The notes beneath the pieces are model-generated. The model was not told the DNA's origin. It did not search any database and saw only the letters and a list, made by a program, of their open reading frames with translations. 64,000 nt of DNA from the NCBI GenBank assembly GCA_946406115.1, contig OX291556.1, forward strand, positions 10,632,501-10,696,500, written 5' to 3'. Each line of letters begins with the position of its first letter. The stretch's first letter is position 1. Made by a program: the position numbers and the translations under genes. Below are positions 24,001-37,252 of the stretch, one piece after another. This DNA is from Apoda limacodes. Its lineage: Eukaryota; Arthropoda; Insecta; Lepidoptera; Limacodidae.

Positions 24001-26023
24001 TAGATATGTATCATTTAAATCAAGTATAAACGCTCATTATATCAAATAGTGTAGATATCTTGTCGTTGTCTATATGTTTAATACCTACTTACTTATGCGT
24101 CAGTCTAATCGTTGCTTAAATTTACAGCTAACATAACAGCTTTAATGCCTGCATGGTAGTGGAATGGCAATTTCTGATTTATAACGTTAGTTCATAAGTT
24201 TATATTTTATAGTCACTACGTCCTTGCGTGATAAAAAAGTTGATTGAGAATTTTATAGTTAGCAAATTTAACCGCAAGACAGATCTTCGTTCACCAAATT
24301 TATCGGTGTGTATTTGTCACAGAGCTCCGCCCTAATACTTTTGAAGCTGGCTGCCCGCCCTCCTTGATCAAGCTAAGACATTGCTCATTCAAAATCTCGA
24401 ATGTAGTGCGGCGACACCGGTTCTAGGTACTATGTGAGTAACCCAGCACTTCTTACCCATCTTACAATGTTCTGTGGTTACACTTGTTACCTTACATGAC
24501 CGTCAACAATGTCCGATAAATAAAACTTGTTAAAAAATATTAAAATTTATTGACAATATTATTCACTTTCCTAGGCATAGTATGTTTAACTAAAGCTGTT
24601 AGTTTAAAATTGTTATTGATATCATTTTAAACTAAGCAACTAGGTACCTACGGGATATTATATGAACATCGTAAAACACCACAATGAAATAAGTAATGGA
24701 TTTTGTGATGGTTGATTTTTACGTACTCATTTTCAGAGTTTAAGTATGCTACGTATATACCTATAATTGCTGCTGGAAATCAAGTATGTCCACCTATCAA
24801 AGAAACTCGGAGAGCAAACATTTGTTTGTTTGCCGTCTGCTAACTATGATTTGGTGTAATTAAATAACTTATATTATATCACATCACAAAGACACCGCAA
24901 GTCACCTCGTTATAATTTTATTGCATATCGTGTATATGTACTAGGTACCTAGAAATTTAATGTTAATAAATTTGATCGTTTAGCAGGAAAGAAGGTGAAA
25001 ATGTAAATGGTCCAATAAATAAAAACATTGTACCTTATAATCACCCATTTAATATAAATTGGATTTCAGCTATGCTGGCTTATTTGGAATCACATTATAA
25101 ATAACTATCTGGCCCGGCGCTGACTATTCCGCCCTTTAGGCATTTTTTCCTTTAGTCATTACGTAGATTACCTTATGTAACTGCATCCTACAGCGTGGCC
25201 AGTAGTACAAATATGGATTTAATAAACCCCATGTTGAATCGGACAAGTGTCCCCTCCTTGCAAAAAACACAAACAGACTAACAGACAGAGACACGTTATG
25301 CCCTACAATATGTGATACTCAAAATATTTATACCTTCAAATACCTACCTATACTTCTATTAATAGGGTAAGTACCCAATGCATTCTCAGCAGCTGACAGT
25401 TGTAATCTGTGATTATTACCTTTTCTATCAAAGCCTGGTAAAATAAGAGTTGTTACGTTAAGCGCGGGGTACACTCGAAATACCAGGGCTATAAGGACTT
25501 TAATTGAAAGTAGTTAGGTTTGAGTAAAAAAAAAAAAAAAACTGAGTGAGGAAAAATACTTTTTAGTCCTTCAAAGAGTGGTTTTTAGCCCAGGTATCTT
25601 CCGATACCCGTACTTACTTTTGATTTTCGCCAATACGAACAATGCCTACTTAGACAAAGAAACTGTATTATTACTAGGTACTAATCTGTTAAGATATATA
25701 AAGTCAATGTCATTTTCTTTTACACAAATAAGGCTTCCACAAACACCTCTAAGTCGTCAAAATTATGAAATACTATATTTTGGAATAAGTGAGTGGCTAT
25801 ACAGTATGTACGTATGCTTTGTAGGGGTTCAGTGAATTACAGCTGCATAATCCAATCTAGAAAAACGTGCGGTCACATTTTATACTTAGAAACGATAATT
25901 ATACCTATTCAATTATTTAAAGGAAAGATTTATACCTATACCTAGTTAAAAATGTTATCTACGCAGGTACATACGTTTAGTCAAATCAATAGCACAAAGT
26001 ACTTTCCTATATTATATACTAGC

Positions 26024-26466
26024 GGTCCCCGCGAACGTTGTTTCGCTAAGTTCCTTTCTGACCCCGCAAACGCTGTTTCTGCAGGCGCGCCACTGCGATG
26101 TTATTTCAAAACTGCGACATCTCCCATGACATTCGTTGAAATCGAATGATGTAAAGGGCAACTTTGTTTTAAATCAAATACTTGTGAAGAACAACGAACC
26201 CATTCGGATAAGGATCAATATCATGTCTACAAAAAACACCTTCGCAAACAATATACCATTCTAGAACAAATCTGGTTAGCATATAAAGGTTATAGTGAGC
26301 CAACCCCAAAAGACGGACACATACTGTCGCGGACCCTTTTCTAGAACCTTTAAAGGGGCACAACTCTGCCATACATGACTTCCGCGAAACTTCAACCGTT
26401 CACGCAGCGAAAGCTCTCAACAAAAAAAAAAAAAACCCCGATTTCGAAACACTCTCACTGGCGCTC
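26024..26466 (+). mobile_element. Helitron-like non-autonomous repeat, left portion (class inferred)
   Basis: It starts ACTAGCGGTCCCCGCGAACG, an end motif I associate with lepidopteran Helitron-like repeats. It continues through GGCACAACTCTGCCATACAT and GAAACTTCAACCGTTCACGC into the direct repeat at 26467. No transposase frame. 23,200-26,020 shows no supportable feature apart from T and A homopolymer runs (23260-23281, 25526-25540). Confidence 0.5.
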
Positions 26467-26830
26467 AGCTCCTACTGGTCCCAGCGCGATGATATACAGC
26501 CTTTCTCGACAAATGTGCTATCCAACACTGAAAAATTTTTCAAATCGGACCAGCAGTTCCTGAGACCAGCGCGCTTAAACAAACAAACTCTTCAACTTTA
26601 TATATTAAATATGTATAAATGGGCTATCCAACACTGAAAGACTTTTTTCAAATCGGACCATTCGTTCCTGAGATCAGCGCGTTCAAACAAACAAACTCTT
26701 CAGCTCCATACATTAGCATAAATTATTCCAACATAAGAGATTAGTTTGTTATCAATCTACATAAGGACATAAGGTTTTTTTTTTTTATTATTCAATTGCA
26801 ATAGATCGTGTTTTGCATTGTATTTTCTTG
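26467..26830 (+). repeat. 364-bp direct repeat, unit 1
   Basis: AGCTCCTACTGGTCCCAGCG through CATTGTATTTTCT recurs at 27017-27380 with moderate divergence. Within each unit a shorter motif (ATCCAACACTGAAA...CAAATCGGACC...CCTGAGA) occurs twice. Confidence 0.88.
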
Positions 26831-27016
26831 TATAATATATGATGAAATCAGGCGTTTTGTAACGTTATATACACCAAAAACTGGTGCTAACAAGGAAAAA
26901 CGTGATATACCCCTAAAATCGGTGTATCGCTGTCTACTATCTACACCAATTCCTGACGTATACCTACAATTTTGTCCGTATTCATTACGTGTGCAAACCG
27001 AATTCACCACCCGTCC

Positions 27017-27380
27017 AGCTCCTACTGGTCCCAGCGCGATGATATACAGCCTTCCTCGACAAATGTGCTATCCAACACTGAAAAATTTTTCAAATCGGAC
27101 CAGCAGTTCCTGAGACCAGCGCGCTCAAACAAACGAACTCTTCAACTTTATATATTAAATATGTATAAATGGGCCATCCAACACTGAAAGACCTTTCTCA
27201 AATCGGACCATTCGTTCCTGAGATCAGCGCGCTCAAACAAACAAACTCCTCAGCTCCATATATTAACAAAGATTATTCCAACATAACAGATTAGTATGTT
27301 TTCAATCTACATAAGGACATAAGGTTTTTTTTTTTTTTATTATTCAATTGCAATAGATCGTGGTTTGCATTGTATTTTCT
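27017..27380 (+). repeat. 364-bp direct repeat, unit 2
   Basis: Same content as 26467-26830, offset 550 bp, separated by 186 bp of unrelated DNA. Either a duplicated element with an insertion, or two insertions of one element. Confidence 0.88.
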
Positions 27381-27785
27381 CACCGATTCGAGTAGAAACT
27401 CCGTGACGCACAGGTCGCACCATGCAGTGCTACCTATACTGTGGGCGGTTGCAGGCAAGTAGAAACCTATCTACAAAGTAATGGAACAATCTCACCAGGT
27501 TCTGGCAACCGCTGTTTCTTGGTTTTGTAACACACTCGTACACACAATCGCGATCGCGCCCTACACCTACACCCACTGCACTTTTTACACTATTCATTAA
27601 TAACTATATAAAATATATTTAAGTTTTTTTTAAATATCACGCTAATATCAAACATTAAGTTAGTAAGGTTCACCGCGTGCGCCGTCGCTAGCGCCGTAAA
27701 AAGTGACAATTAACAAAAGGATTTGCCCGTCTCAGTCGTGGACCCGGGACACGTCCGTACCCCAGAAGAGTCGGCCACTTTCTTT

Positions 27786-27893
27786 CTTCATAAACTATTT
27801 TGCTACAGTTGTTCAAAAAAGATTACTGTCAATTACCTACTTCATAAACTATTTTGCTACAGTTGTTACATTACAGTTTTTCAAAAAAGATTA
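27786..27893 (+). repeat. Two tandem copies of a 54-bp unit
   Basis: CTTCATAAACTATTTTGCTA with CAGTTGT is repeated 54 bp later, each followed by a CAAAAAAGATTA stretch. It creates spurious open frames. 27,900-28,470 has nothing else. Confidence 0.8.
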
Positions 27894-28474
27894 GTGTCAA
27901 TTCTTACAGAAAAATGTAACTACACAATAAACGACTTTATGGGGAATTCTTTAATATAATTAGCATTGTATCTTTGAATATTTTTTTTTTTTAGAACGGT
28001 GTATTTCAGTGCATGCTTAAATATTTGTACGCTTAAGTATTTGTATTTTGTATTTGCTAAACAATTCTGACAAAACTCTTAACACGACTATTCAAAGAAA
28101 TGCACAAGTTTGTTGTAACAAAAAGTTCCTTTACTTAATACACTAACACTAATTTTATTTATGATTTCCTTGTCATCAATTAAAATGTTTTACGATCATA
28201 TAATTGGGAACAGTTGATTCTAAAGAATGCTATTTAACGAGTAAAAGATAGGCCAGGTTTATACAAAATTACTGGTTTTCTTATATCCATCTCCAAGCTG
28301 TTTATAACATTTCACAACTTTTATAGACAAAATAACTTCAAATGATCTAAATGATCATAAAATGAGGTTATTCATGTGAAATACAACAAATTTGAATTAC
28401 TTAGTGTTTTGGATATTATGTAGGTAGCATTGCGGTAATTTTGTACTTCTCTGCACCACATTATTTTTTCAAAT

Positions 28475-28561
28475 TTAAAGTGATTCATCAGTAAATGTCA
28501 AAAACAAATGACAAATTAGTTTGTATGAAGGATACTGCGAGGCGCCGCAAATCGTATCCTC
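28475..28561. repeat. MITE-like element, right-end fragment
   Basis: It has the same TAAATGTCAAAAACAAATGA and TTAGTTTGTATGAAG blocks as the 4.8-kb copy, and then the best preserved right terminus in the window, GCGAGGCGCCGCAAATCGTA. The left part is absent. Confidence 0.65.
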
Positions 28562-30733
28562 TTAATGTTTTTGCAGTCGAGTTTTATTATTTATTTAATT
28601 ATATATTTATTCGATTTGTTACTGCCCGTGTTACATGTCTGCAATGCGAATAAATGAATTTATATCAGGTTGTTTAAACAAGTATCAATAGCATTTAAAT
28701 CCCAATTCTTAATACTTACAAATTTCTTAATTTGACAATTTAATGCTATTGTTGTGTAGATTAAAATTTTTAATAGTAGTTCCAGACACAAATTTACTAA
28801 CGTTGTGACAGTTTCAATATATCACTCAGTTTTTTAGCCTAGACTCGAAGTCTAAAAAATTTAAACCTGAATGCCTACTAAAAAAAATTCAAGCTTTTCT
28901 AGTTATTTTTATTTAACAACCAAAAAATTAATTGGCCCTGCGTTCTCTCCTCATTACCGAGTTTAGAATTACGGATATTACTGTGACTCTAGTATTAAAG
29001 ACCAAGGGTTACGTTACACAACAGAATGCCAGTATTCGTCGTTAGCACGTAAGAACATTCTCGTATTACGCAGCAATTGGTCAACCCTCGGGAAAGCATG
29101 ACTGTTAAGCGGTGGATAAAACTTAAAACTAACGTTTTCATGGCTTCGGTGGGTAGAAAGATATATTTTTCGTGAAGGCAGTAGCGCCAATGGTTTTAAC
29201 ATCCTTAAAAGTTTGCCAAGTATGCAATGTATTCGTGTATGCATTGCTCTTCATTTAACCTCGAGACTCGGAACTGCGCCAGCTGGTAATTCTTTAACTT
29301 TGTTATTACATGTAAGTAACATTTCTTCTCTTGAAATATTACTAGAGCACAAACATTTTCAAACTTAAAAGTGACCTAAAATGTTTAATGCTATTTTATT
29401 TTTAATGTTTTATGTCTAAGCAACACAAAAAGTTACTTAAAAAGTGTCTCGCTTTCTTTAGTTTTAGTTATGTATCTAGTTCTGACATAAAACAGGAAAT
29501 AAAAGCAGTGAATGCAGTTTAAAATCGAATAAAGACAGAAAACGTTTATATTAATGCTTGCATAAAGACGAAAGCATATGCGGAAAAAGACAATAGAACT
29601 GAATATACGGACTGGTCAGGTCACAAAAAGATGAAAATGAACGTGTTTTGTTACCGAGCACAGCGTTTGCTTTCTGCACTTGTGCTGCATGTGATTCTCC
29701 TCTTGTAGAAGAGCCCGAACAAGAGAATTGGACATCTAAATCCCTGAAAGTGCAACTGCATGCAATATGTTGATGCCTTCATTTGACAAGAGAAAATAAG
29801 TCTAGAAAAGAAAGTCTTTTGAGTATGATTCTGAGAAAATAACTTTCCTGGGATACAGTTGCTTCATCTAAATTATCTCAATTAGAGAAACCCTACGGCT
29901 TTTCCTAATTTTTTTAAAAAAGAATTAATAAAGGAAACTATTAATATATCATATACAGCATGGGAGGACAACAAGGTAGTAACCATCGATATGTAGTAAC
30001 CCTCTTGTCCACATTTGCTGGAGCATTACCTGAGACTAAAGTATTTAGATATTTTTTAGATAGAACACGGGCAAAGAGAGAGATGATTTTTTTTTTATTA
30101 TCGTTATAAATAATGCAAATGTAAGGCTTAACAGACACACAATAAAATAACAAGATCACAAAAATGTTTTTTTTTATTAACAACAATTTTCCATTACAGT
30201 GATTTTTTTAAAAAAATCCATTATTCTCTAACAAAAGTAACATCACAATGACTTTTTTACACAAAAAAAAAACAAATAAATCATGCACTTAAAGGAAATA
30301 ACTGTATGACAGCTTACATAAGACACGTGCCTGCAAAATTTCATCAGAGTCGACTGTAAGATGGTTGACATACGAGCGACTATCCTTAACATTGCAAAGA
30401 GTAGTCCCAAACTTTTTATGATAGATCTCTCCGTTCAATTTTTATTGCGATTTGGATACGAAACCCTAAAAACAGAACAACAAACTATGCTATCTGCATA
30501 TACTAAAATAATGTCACGAGCAAAAAATATTGTGAGTGACGCCGAAGGCACAGTGAATAAAATGTTACCGGCCTTTGAGAAATAAATTCTGTTGCTGTAG
30601 GTACTAAAATATTAAATCCAGTTCCCAGAGTTCCGTATACCTTTGTTGCGCGGGTAAATCGGGTAACATACATAAAAAAAAGATTCCGACGAATTGAGAA
30701 TCTCCTTCTTTTTTTGAAGTCGGTTAATAAATG

Positions 30734-31095
30734 GCTATGTGTGAGTAGAAAAAATCTAGCTAGTTCCACATCTCACTTAAGTTTATATGCGACATGACAC
30801 GTTGTTACAGAATGCGTTGCAGAAATAAAGGTTCACTGCTCGTTCCCTGTAGGTGATAGCGTGATAATATGTAGCCTTTATGTTGACCCGACTTCTCAAT
30901 AATATTCTTTCCAAATTTGAAGTAAATCCATGCAGTACTTTTTGAGTTTATCCCGGACATACAAACAGACAAACAGACAAAAATTCTAAAACCTATATTT
31001 TTGGCTTCGGTATCGATTGTAGATCACACCTCAAGTATCCTTTAAAAAAAATATTCAATGTACAGTTTTGACTTTCCTACCATTTTCTTATATGT
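30734..31095 (+). repeat. Dispersed repeat, copy 1 (about 360 bp)
   Basis: GCTATGTGTGAGTAG, ACACGTTGTTACAGAATGCG, TAGGTGATAGCGTGATAATA and ACAGACAAACAGACAAAAAT match 32641-32998 over the full length, with a diverged patch near 30755-30785. It is preceded by an antisense GACTTC-type fragment (30655-30730). 28,565-30,650 is AT-rich with no supported gene. Confidence 0.85.
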
Positions 31096-32446
31096 ATAAA
31101 CAAACAAAATGGTGGAAGTTGATAAAAAGAGAAAAGAGGCCACAGGTTTTCTTTGTCTCTTTTTAAAGGATAGTCAGTTCTGTGAGGCTATTGCGCAGTC
31201 CATAGGAAAGATTACAGAATTCAAAATCTATGGGCACAGTTACCTACATGCGCCGAGGTCATGGATAGTAGGTATTTGTTTACTCTATGGCCACGGATAG
31301 ACTGCGAAGACGCGTAGCGTATCGTGGTAAAGTATTTTAAGTACTTCTGATTATGTATTTTAATTTATACAAAATTATTAGTTTTCAATAGACCTGCTTA
31401 TGAAGTTGCTTTTAGGTTCATAAAACACGCGTGCTTAATGGCACATTTTTTTAATATAAGCAAAATATTGGTAAATGGTGGCGGTGCGGTCAGTGCGTTT
31501 ACTCAATGTTGGTGATAAGTGCTATTAGTTTACGAATTTGCTAAAGGATAGCCTTGATAGTGCTTTAATAACACTGATGTATATAATAAACTATTAATTT
31601 ATTTCATTTATATTAATGAAAACCTCAGTGCGTTGAGATGTAGCTGCACTACTCACGCACGCTCAGTTACATATTGCGTCATCCTTGTTTTTCATTCAAG
31701 TTTTCTGTCACGCAGTTATTCACTGAGAAATAGCTAAAGGATTATCAACTTCGGGAAGATTACAAGGAGTTGTAGAAAATTACAATTATGTTTCTGGGAG
31801 TTGTGGTCTACCGAAGGTATATCACTTAGAGTTCCAGCAGGTCTTCATCGTGTACGAAGGATAGCAAAAGGCGATTTATTGGTTCAAAATTTTCATGTTT
31901 AAAGAATAGTTTAAACTGACAAAACGGGGAAAATTTGTGTTTTCGTTTGTTATAATTTTTATAAGATTTCAAGCTCCTGCTGCAAGTTCAGCGTGCCGTT
32001 AAAAAAACTTAAGCGTTTTGAGAATATAAACAAAATTATGTCGAAAAAAGCCTTAACGAAGTTCCTAAGGCATTTGTGGTACCTTTCCAAAGAATTGTCG
32101 CCCTTGCTTTTTTTGATGACGAAGTTTCGTTTGAAAGCAAATAGAAATGGTGACCGTACTGAATGAGAAAGGATCTGACTATAGCCCTAAGCGTAGTACC
32201 TTCGAAATGAGTTATATCGGTAAAAAAATAATTAGGGTTTTGTGTCCAGAAACTCCTAAAGTTTTGTTTTAGAATCCTTGGAATTACGCCCGCATTTTTG
32301 CAAAAAGTACCCCGTCTTTGAGAATAAGATGAAGATTACAAGGAGACATTGTACGTTCTATGAGAGCGAAGCGAGGTGTAGCATTAATTGAAGAATACAA
32401 TAATTTAATTTTTAGCCTCGGTTACTTTTATCTTCTTTTAATAGTT

Positions 32447-32640
32447 ACTAGCTGCTGCCCTCGACGTCGTCTGCGTGAACGCTATACTATGAGATCACTC
32501 TTTGTGAACAAAACCATGGCGCGATCTAATTTGACGCCAGCGCCATCTAGTTAGCAAATAGGAAACATTTTTATATGGTGAAAAATTATTATAACACATC
32601 TAAGTTATGACTTTCTACGATTTTTGAACATAAAATAAAT
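32447..32640 (+). repeat. Uninterrupted copy of the host repeat (empty site for the LINE)
   Basis: It joins CCATCTAGTTAGCAAATAGG...TATATGG directly to TTATAACACATCTAAG, with about 10 bp between. In the other copy the 2.5-kb Jockey element lies at that point. The repeat starts ACTAGCTGCTGCCCTCGACG, a wording I associate with abundant lepidopteran non-autonomous repeats. Confidence 0.8.
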
Positions 32641-32998
32641 TGCTATGTGTGAGTAGAATAATTAATTATTAAGAAGCAAGTCAAATATGCGTCGTTAGAT
32701 TACACGTTGTTACAGAATGCGTTGAAGAAATAAAAGTTCACTGCTCGTTCCCCGTAGGTGATAGCGTGATAATATGTAGCCTATATGTTGACCCGACTTC
32801 TTTATAATATTCGTGCCAAATTTGAAGTAAATCCATGCAGTACTTTTTGAGTTTATACCGAACATACATACAGACAAACAGACAAAAATTCTAAAAACTA
32901 TATTTTTGGCTTCGGTATCGATTGTAGATCACACCCCAAGTATTATTTAAAAAAAATATTCAATGTACAGTTTTGACTTTTCTACCATTTAATTACAT
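32641..32998 (+). repeat. Dispersed repeat, copy 2 (about 360 bp)
   Basis: Collinear with 30734-31095. Here it follows directly on the host repeat at 32447-32640, so the two may be parts of one larger element. 31,100-32,440 between the copies shows no gene. Confidence 0.85.
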
Positions 32999-34775
32999 GT
33001 ATAGATGTGTAAGATCGTAATAAAAAAAAATAGTTAACAATAATTTTTTTTTATTTTTCATTTTCTGGGCTGGAAATATATCTCTAAAATTGCGAAAATT
33101 TTTTTTTACAGTTTTTTGTATCTTGGCAAAAGGGTGACACGTGAGATATTAGTAAAAAAATATTTTGGACCAAATAAGAAGCAGCCTAGAAGTGTGGCCT
33201 CTTAAACATAATATTTTATACATAATATATACTTACTTATATAGTTTATTGATATAGCTCGTGTGGATATTGTATATTACAACATGTACTATATATACAA
33301 ATAAAAAATCTTTTATTATAAACAGAAAAGGAATTAGTAGATTAAGTTCGTAGTTTATATATTAAATGCGTAATATTTATGTATGCATATAGTGAGAATT
33401 GTCAATTAAATCAACAAAAGCGGTTTAATCCGGGTCGAACAGTGCGTCATCCTTCATCAACAGCACAAAGCCGGTAAGTCCAGCCATATTGATCGGCTCA
33501 GATTTGTTTCGCTTATTTTGGATATACTCATTTTGATAATTATCATTATTATTAGGTTGTTATATTACAATAAGGTTGTAAACTTATATTCGGGCTTGGT
33601 TTTTTGTTAAAATAGTGTATGTACATACGTCACACAAAATTTACCGAGTTGATTGCTCCGTTCCAATGTTAAGGAATTACAGCCAAACTATAGGTAAATT
33701 GTCTTTAAAGTCGAGAAATAGATTTAAAATTCCACAAAATAAATAAACAAACAACAAATGCAGCCATAAAAGAAAGGTCGCCCATTTAATTTGTTGTTCT
33801 ATACCAAGTTATAGGTATAAATAGTAACAAATGTTAGAATTTTCTATGTCATTTGGTGCGTAATGGAGTTAAAGTCTACGTCGTATTTTATTCTTTTAGT
33901 AGGTACTGCTTTTTATAGTGAATGGCTAGGTATTGTTAGCTATATATGTTGTTATAGTTGTAAATATTCTGTGCTAATATTAGTACTATATTAAGTAGCA
34001 GTCAAAACTGTATAAAAACAGGTATTGTACACTGTACAATGTACAGTTCGACTTGTGCAGCTTTTTTATTACCACACATTACTATGGACCGCCGGTAAAA
34101 GTTTTTTAGTCAATTACTGCCCAGGCCTGAATTTAGCGGCATTCAAGGGTGGTCTAATCGAAATGGTTCATCTAAACTTTGATAAATTGTTTGTAGGTAG
34201 TTTCGTTAACTTTATTTTCTGTTGCTAAAGGTTTTAAAGGCCGCTTTTCAATTTCGTTATTGATCCAAAATGCAATTGTAATCAGTATTCCGTAGGAACA
34301 TTAGCAGAACGATTTATTTTACCGTAGAATCATAACTCAGTATAGATACCTATTATCGTTTTTTTAAAGTTAATTATAACATCTAACATACATTGGGAAA
34401 CGGAACTTAAGTAAATTATTTTTACTACGTCATGGATTTTGGATTGGTATAAAAAGTTATATTATTAATATAGTATAATATAGTTAAATTAAATATATAT
34501 AATATTTAAGAAAATGCATTATTGCCAAACTATGAATCCTGATTCATTCAGCGGTTATTAAGATAATCGGCTCTTTCCCCTGAAAGTCAGTAGATCTTAG
34601 CTATGCAATAATTTCAGTTTTCCGGTCAGCTGGAAATTGATACACATCATAAATACTTTAATTTATTTTTAATTTGTTTAGATACTGCAACCAGAACAGT
34701 TTGCAAATTACCTAACTCGAAAAGCAAACAGCTTATACATTATGTTTGGGATTATTATGTTGGTAGCGAAGTTTA

Positions 34776-34990
34776 TGAAGGGTTTTTTTTTGCTTGCGGT
34801 CCACCTGATGGTAAGCGGTTGCCGCAGCCTATAATCGCTTGCAACACCTTGGGCATCACTCGTGCGTTGCGACCCTTAAAAAATCTAATAACTTCTTTCT
34901 TGAAGAACTCCATTCTTGAAAACCTTGGCAGAGAACTCATATCACAATCTAAGCGTTCGCGGGAGGAAGATATTGTAGGTACGTACATAT
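34776..34990 (-). mobile_element. Jockey LINE 3' fragment, antisense
   Basis: A T run followed by TTGCTTGCGGTCCACCTGAT, TTGCCGCAGCCTATAATCGC, TTCTTGAAGAACTCCATTC and GCGTTCGCGGGAGGAAG match the reverse of the last 210 bp of the family. A 71-codon minus frame is a remnant of ORF2 (MEFFKKEVIRFFKGR). 33,000-34,770 has no feature I can support. Confidence 0.82.
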
Positions 34991-35404
34991 AGATGCAAAA
35001 AGTTCGAAACTTACGTGGATTTTTTTCTCATTAGGTAATTTTTTACAATCTCCCTAACTTTCTATACGGTGTAGCGACACTTATCTATTCATTCTCTTAT
35101 TAATAAAAAAACTACATCTGAACAAAAAAGTTGATTGATTACCTCAGACAAATTTCCAGCGTCTGGTACAGTCAAGGAAAAACCTTTTTACCTAATGCAG
35201 CATTTTTGACCGAAATTTTCATTTATATTATGGAACCCTAAACTTTTTAATTACTAAAATAATTAGTCAGCCCGTCTAACTCTTGCCTAAAAAATAAAAA
35301 ACTAAGAGTAACATTTTTATCAGTTGACTCGATTTTGGCACACATATATTTGAATAGAATATATTTGTTTGTCATAGTTTACTATTGGTCATAGTATGAT
35401 AGGA

Positions 35405-35580
35405 TATAAGGTTTTCTCTAAGGACTACAGTGTGGGGTTCTTCAAGAAAGAAGTGATTAGATATTTGAAGGGTTGGCAACGCGCGGGTAATGCCCCAGGT
35501 GTTGCAAGCGTCCATAGGCTGCTGTCACCGCTTAACATCAGGCGGACCACAAGCTTGTTTGCAATCTTAGTGGTATAAGT
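35405..35580 (+). mobile_element. Jockey LINE 3' fragment
   Basis: The frame VFSKDYSVGFFKKEVIRYLK, then GVASVHRL, then the 3' UTR ending CTTAGTGGTATAAG is the last 175 bp of the family. The poly-A is lost. 35,590-36,740 shows no gene. Confidence 0.85.
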
Positions 35581-36744
35581 AAAAGCAGAGTAAAGTGCTC
35601 CAAAATTGCGTGCATGAAGCATTTATACGACTGTTTAGAGATAGTTTTTAGAATAAGCTGAAGAAGAACATGCTCTTGGCTTTTATACGACTTAGTTTTG
35701 TTAGTTGGGTCTGGAAAGTGATTGAGTTCTATCACGCAAGTAACAACAGTATAAAATATAAAGAATATTTTATTCTATGTTTTACGTACTCGACAGTACT
35801 GCAGTTGAGATCAGAGAGATTTTTTTCCGCCATTATTAAAACTGCTGAGCTTTCAATCACCTTCCACTTGATTTCACCCTGATTGATGAATTGGAATTTA
35901 ATTAGGTGTCTTTATCATTCCTTCAAATATTTATTTAACGTTAAACGTTACTTTACTTATAAGGGATGAAAATAAACATTTTCTGTTTTTCCTGTCTTTG
36001 TAAAGCTGATAAAGGACTTATATATATTATTTTTTATTCTTGCAATATTTATTATTTATATACTATTTATTATTCATAAAAACATTAAAGATTATTTTTT
36101 ATTTTATTTATTAAATTTACATATTCAAAGCATAAGTTATACCTAAGGTCCGTCGTGGGCCTTTTACTACTTAAACTAAATGCTGCAAGAGCACAGAAAT
36201 CATTGGATCTCCATTTTGAAGATTGAAAAAAAGATAGCGGTAATACCGCAACTGGTGTAGTAGGATAGTCTGTAACAGCTTTCACAAACGGTTTCCCGTG
36301 TCGGGAGAACTTCTTATGTAGTGTTACTCTTACTTAGAAAACATTTATAATTTGTAGGATTTTGGTTCCAGTTCCTTAAAACACAAACCCATTTCCTCGT
36401 GTTCAGGTTTCTCTGGAGGCATCTAGTTAAAATCAATATCAAATAATTCTACGGTCCCTTGGTGATCTAAAAAATCAAGCTTATAAGTTAATAAAATAAA
36501 AAAATATGGCCATTTATGCTGCATATTTTGTAACTCGCAAATAAATTAAAACCTATAAGGTGCTTCCCATTGACCCAAAATCATTAAACTTTACAAGGTT
36601 TTGATAAGGTCTCATAGCACAAGGAATGAAAACACGCCTAAATTCACGCACCTGAGTTTGTTGAATGACAAAGATATTTTGGGAAACTTTAACGCCCACC
36701 ATCGTGAGTGGCTCAGTACTCGAACTAATAACTATCAGGGATAT

Positions 36745-37252
36745 GTGCTCATAAATTTGCTCTGACCTATGGATTCCCTCAGCTGGTACTTTCTCCAACG
36801 AGAATACCAGATATAGAGGACCATACGAGCCCCTTACTAGACATTCTGCTGACTACACGTCCGGACGGATATTCCATCTCAGTGGATGCGCCTCTTGGCT
36901 CCTCGGACCACTGTCTCGTTCTGACTAATTGGCGTCGTGTATGGCACTATAAGCCGGTAGTCTGTGATGGATTGCGAGAATTTTATGCAACGTACCCGTG
37001 GAGGCAGCTCTGCTGTAGGTCAGAAGATCTGGACGTCAGCGAAACCGCAGTCGCTAAGACCATCCCTGCTAGTATGGAATGTTTTATTTCTAACCTTCGA
37101 ATAGCTGCTGGCGTCAAAAAACGACCGTGGCTTAATAGGTCTTGCAGAGAAGCTAAAATTCTTAAGCAAACTTCGACCACGGCTCGTAATAATAAGGATC
37201 CGAATATTTCTGAGTTAAAACGCAAATTAAATGCTGCCTCATACATTTTTGC
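36745..37252 (+). mobile_element. Jockey LINE endonuclease/linker fragment
   Basis: It matches the start of the 16.75-kb element (DAPLGSSDHCLV; KKRPWLNRSCREAKILK). Relative to that copy it has in-frame deletions of about 33 bp after the SDH motif and a smaller one near 37170. It stops abruptly after KRKLNAAS, so both ends are missing, unlike normal 5'-truncated copies. Confidence 0.85.

Noticed and set aside
29014..29244. 76-codon minus-strand frame (KPLALLPSRKIYLSTHRSH region)
   Set aside because: It has a slightly protein-like composition and might be an old TE piece, but I could not tie it to any family.
30361..30585. 74-codon frame (MVDIRATILNIAKSS...)
   Set aside because: It lies just before known repeat fragments, has no motif, and its length is within chance expectation.
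33425..33484. Exon-like stretch ending in a strong plus-strand donor (AAAGCCG then GTAAGT)
   Set aside because: A single donor without an acceptor, a partner exon or a recognisable peptide is not enough.
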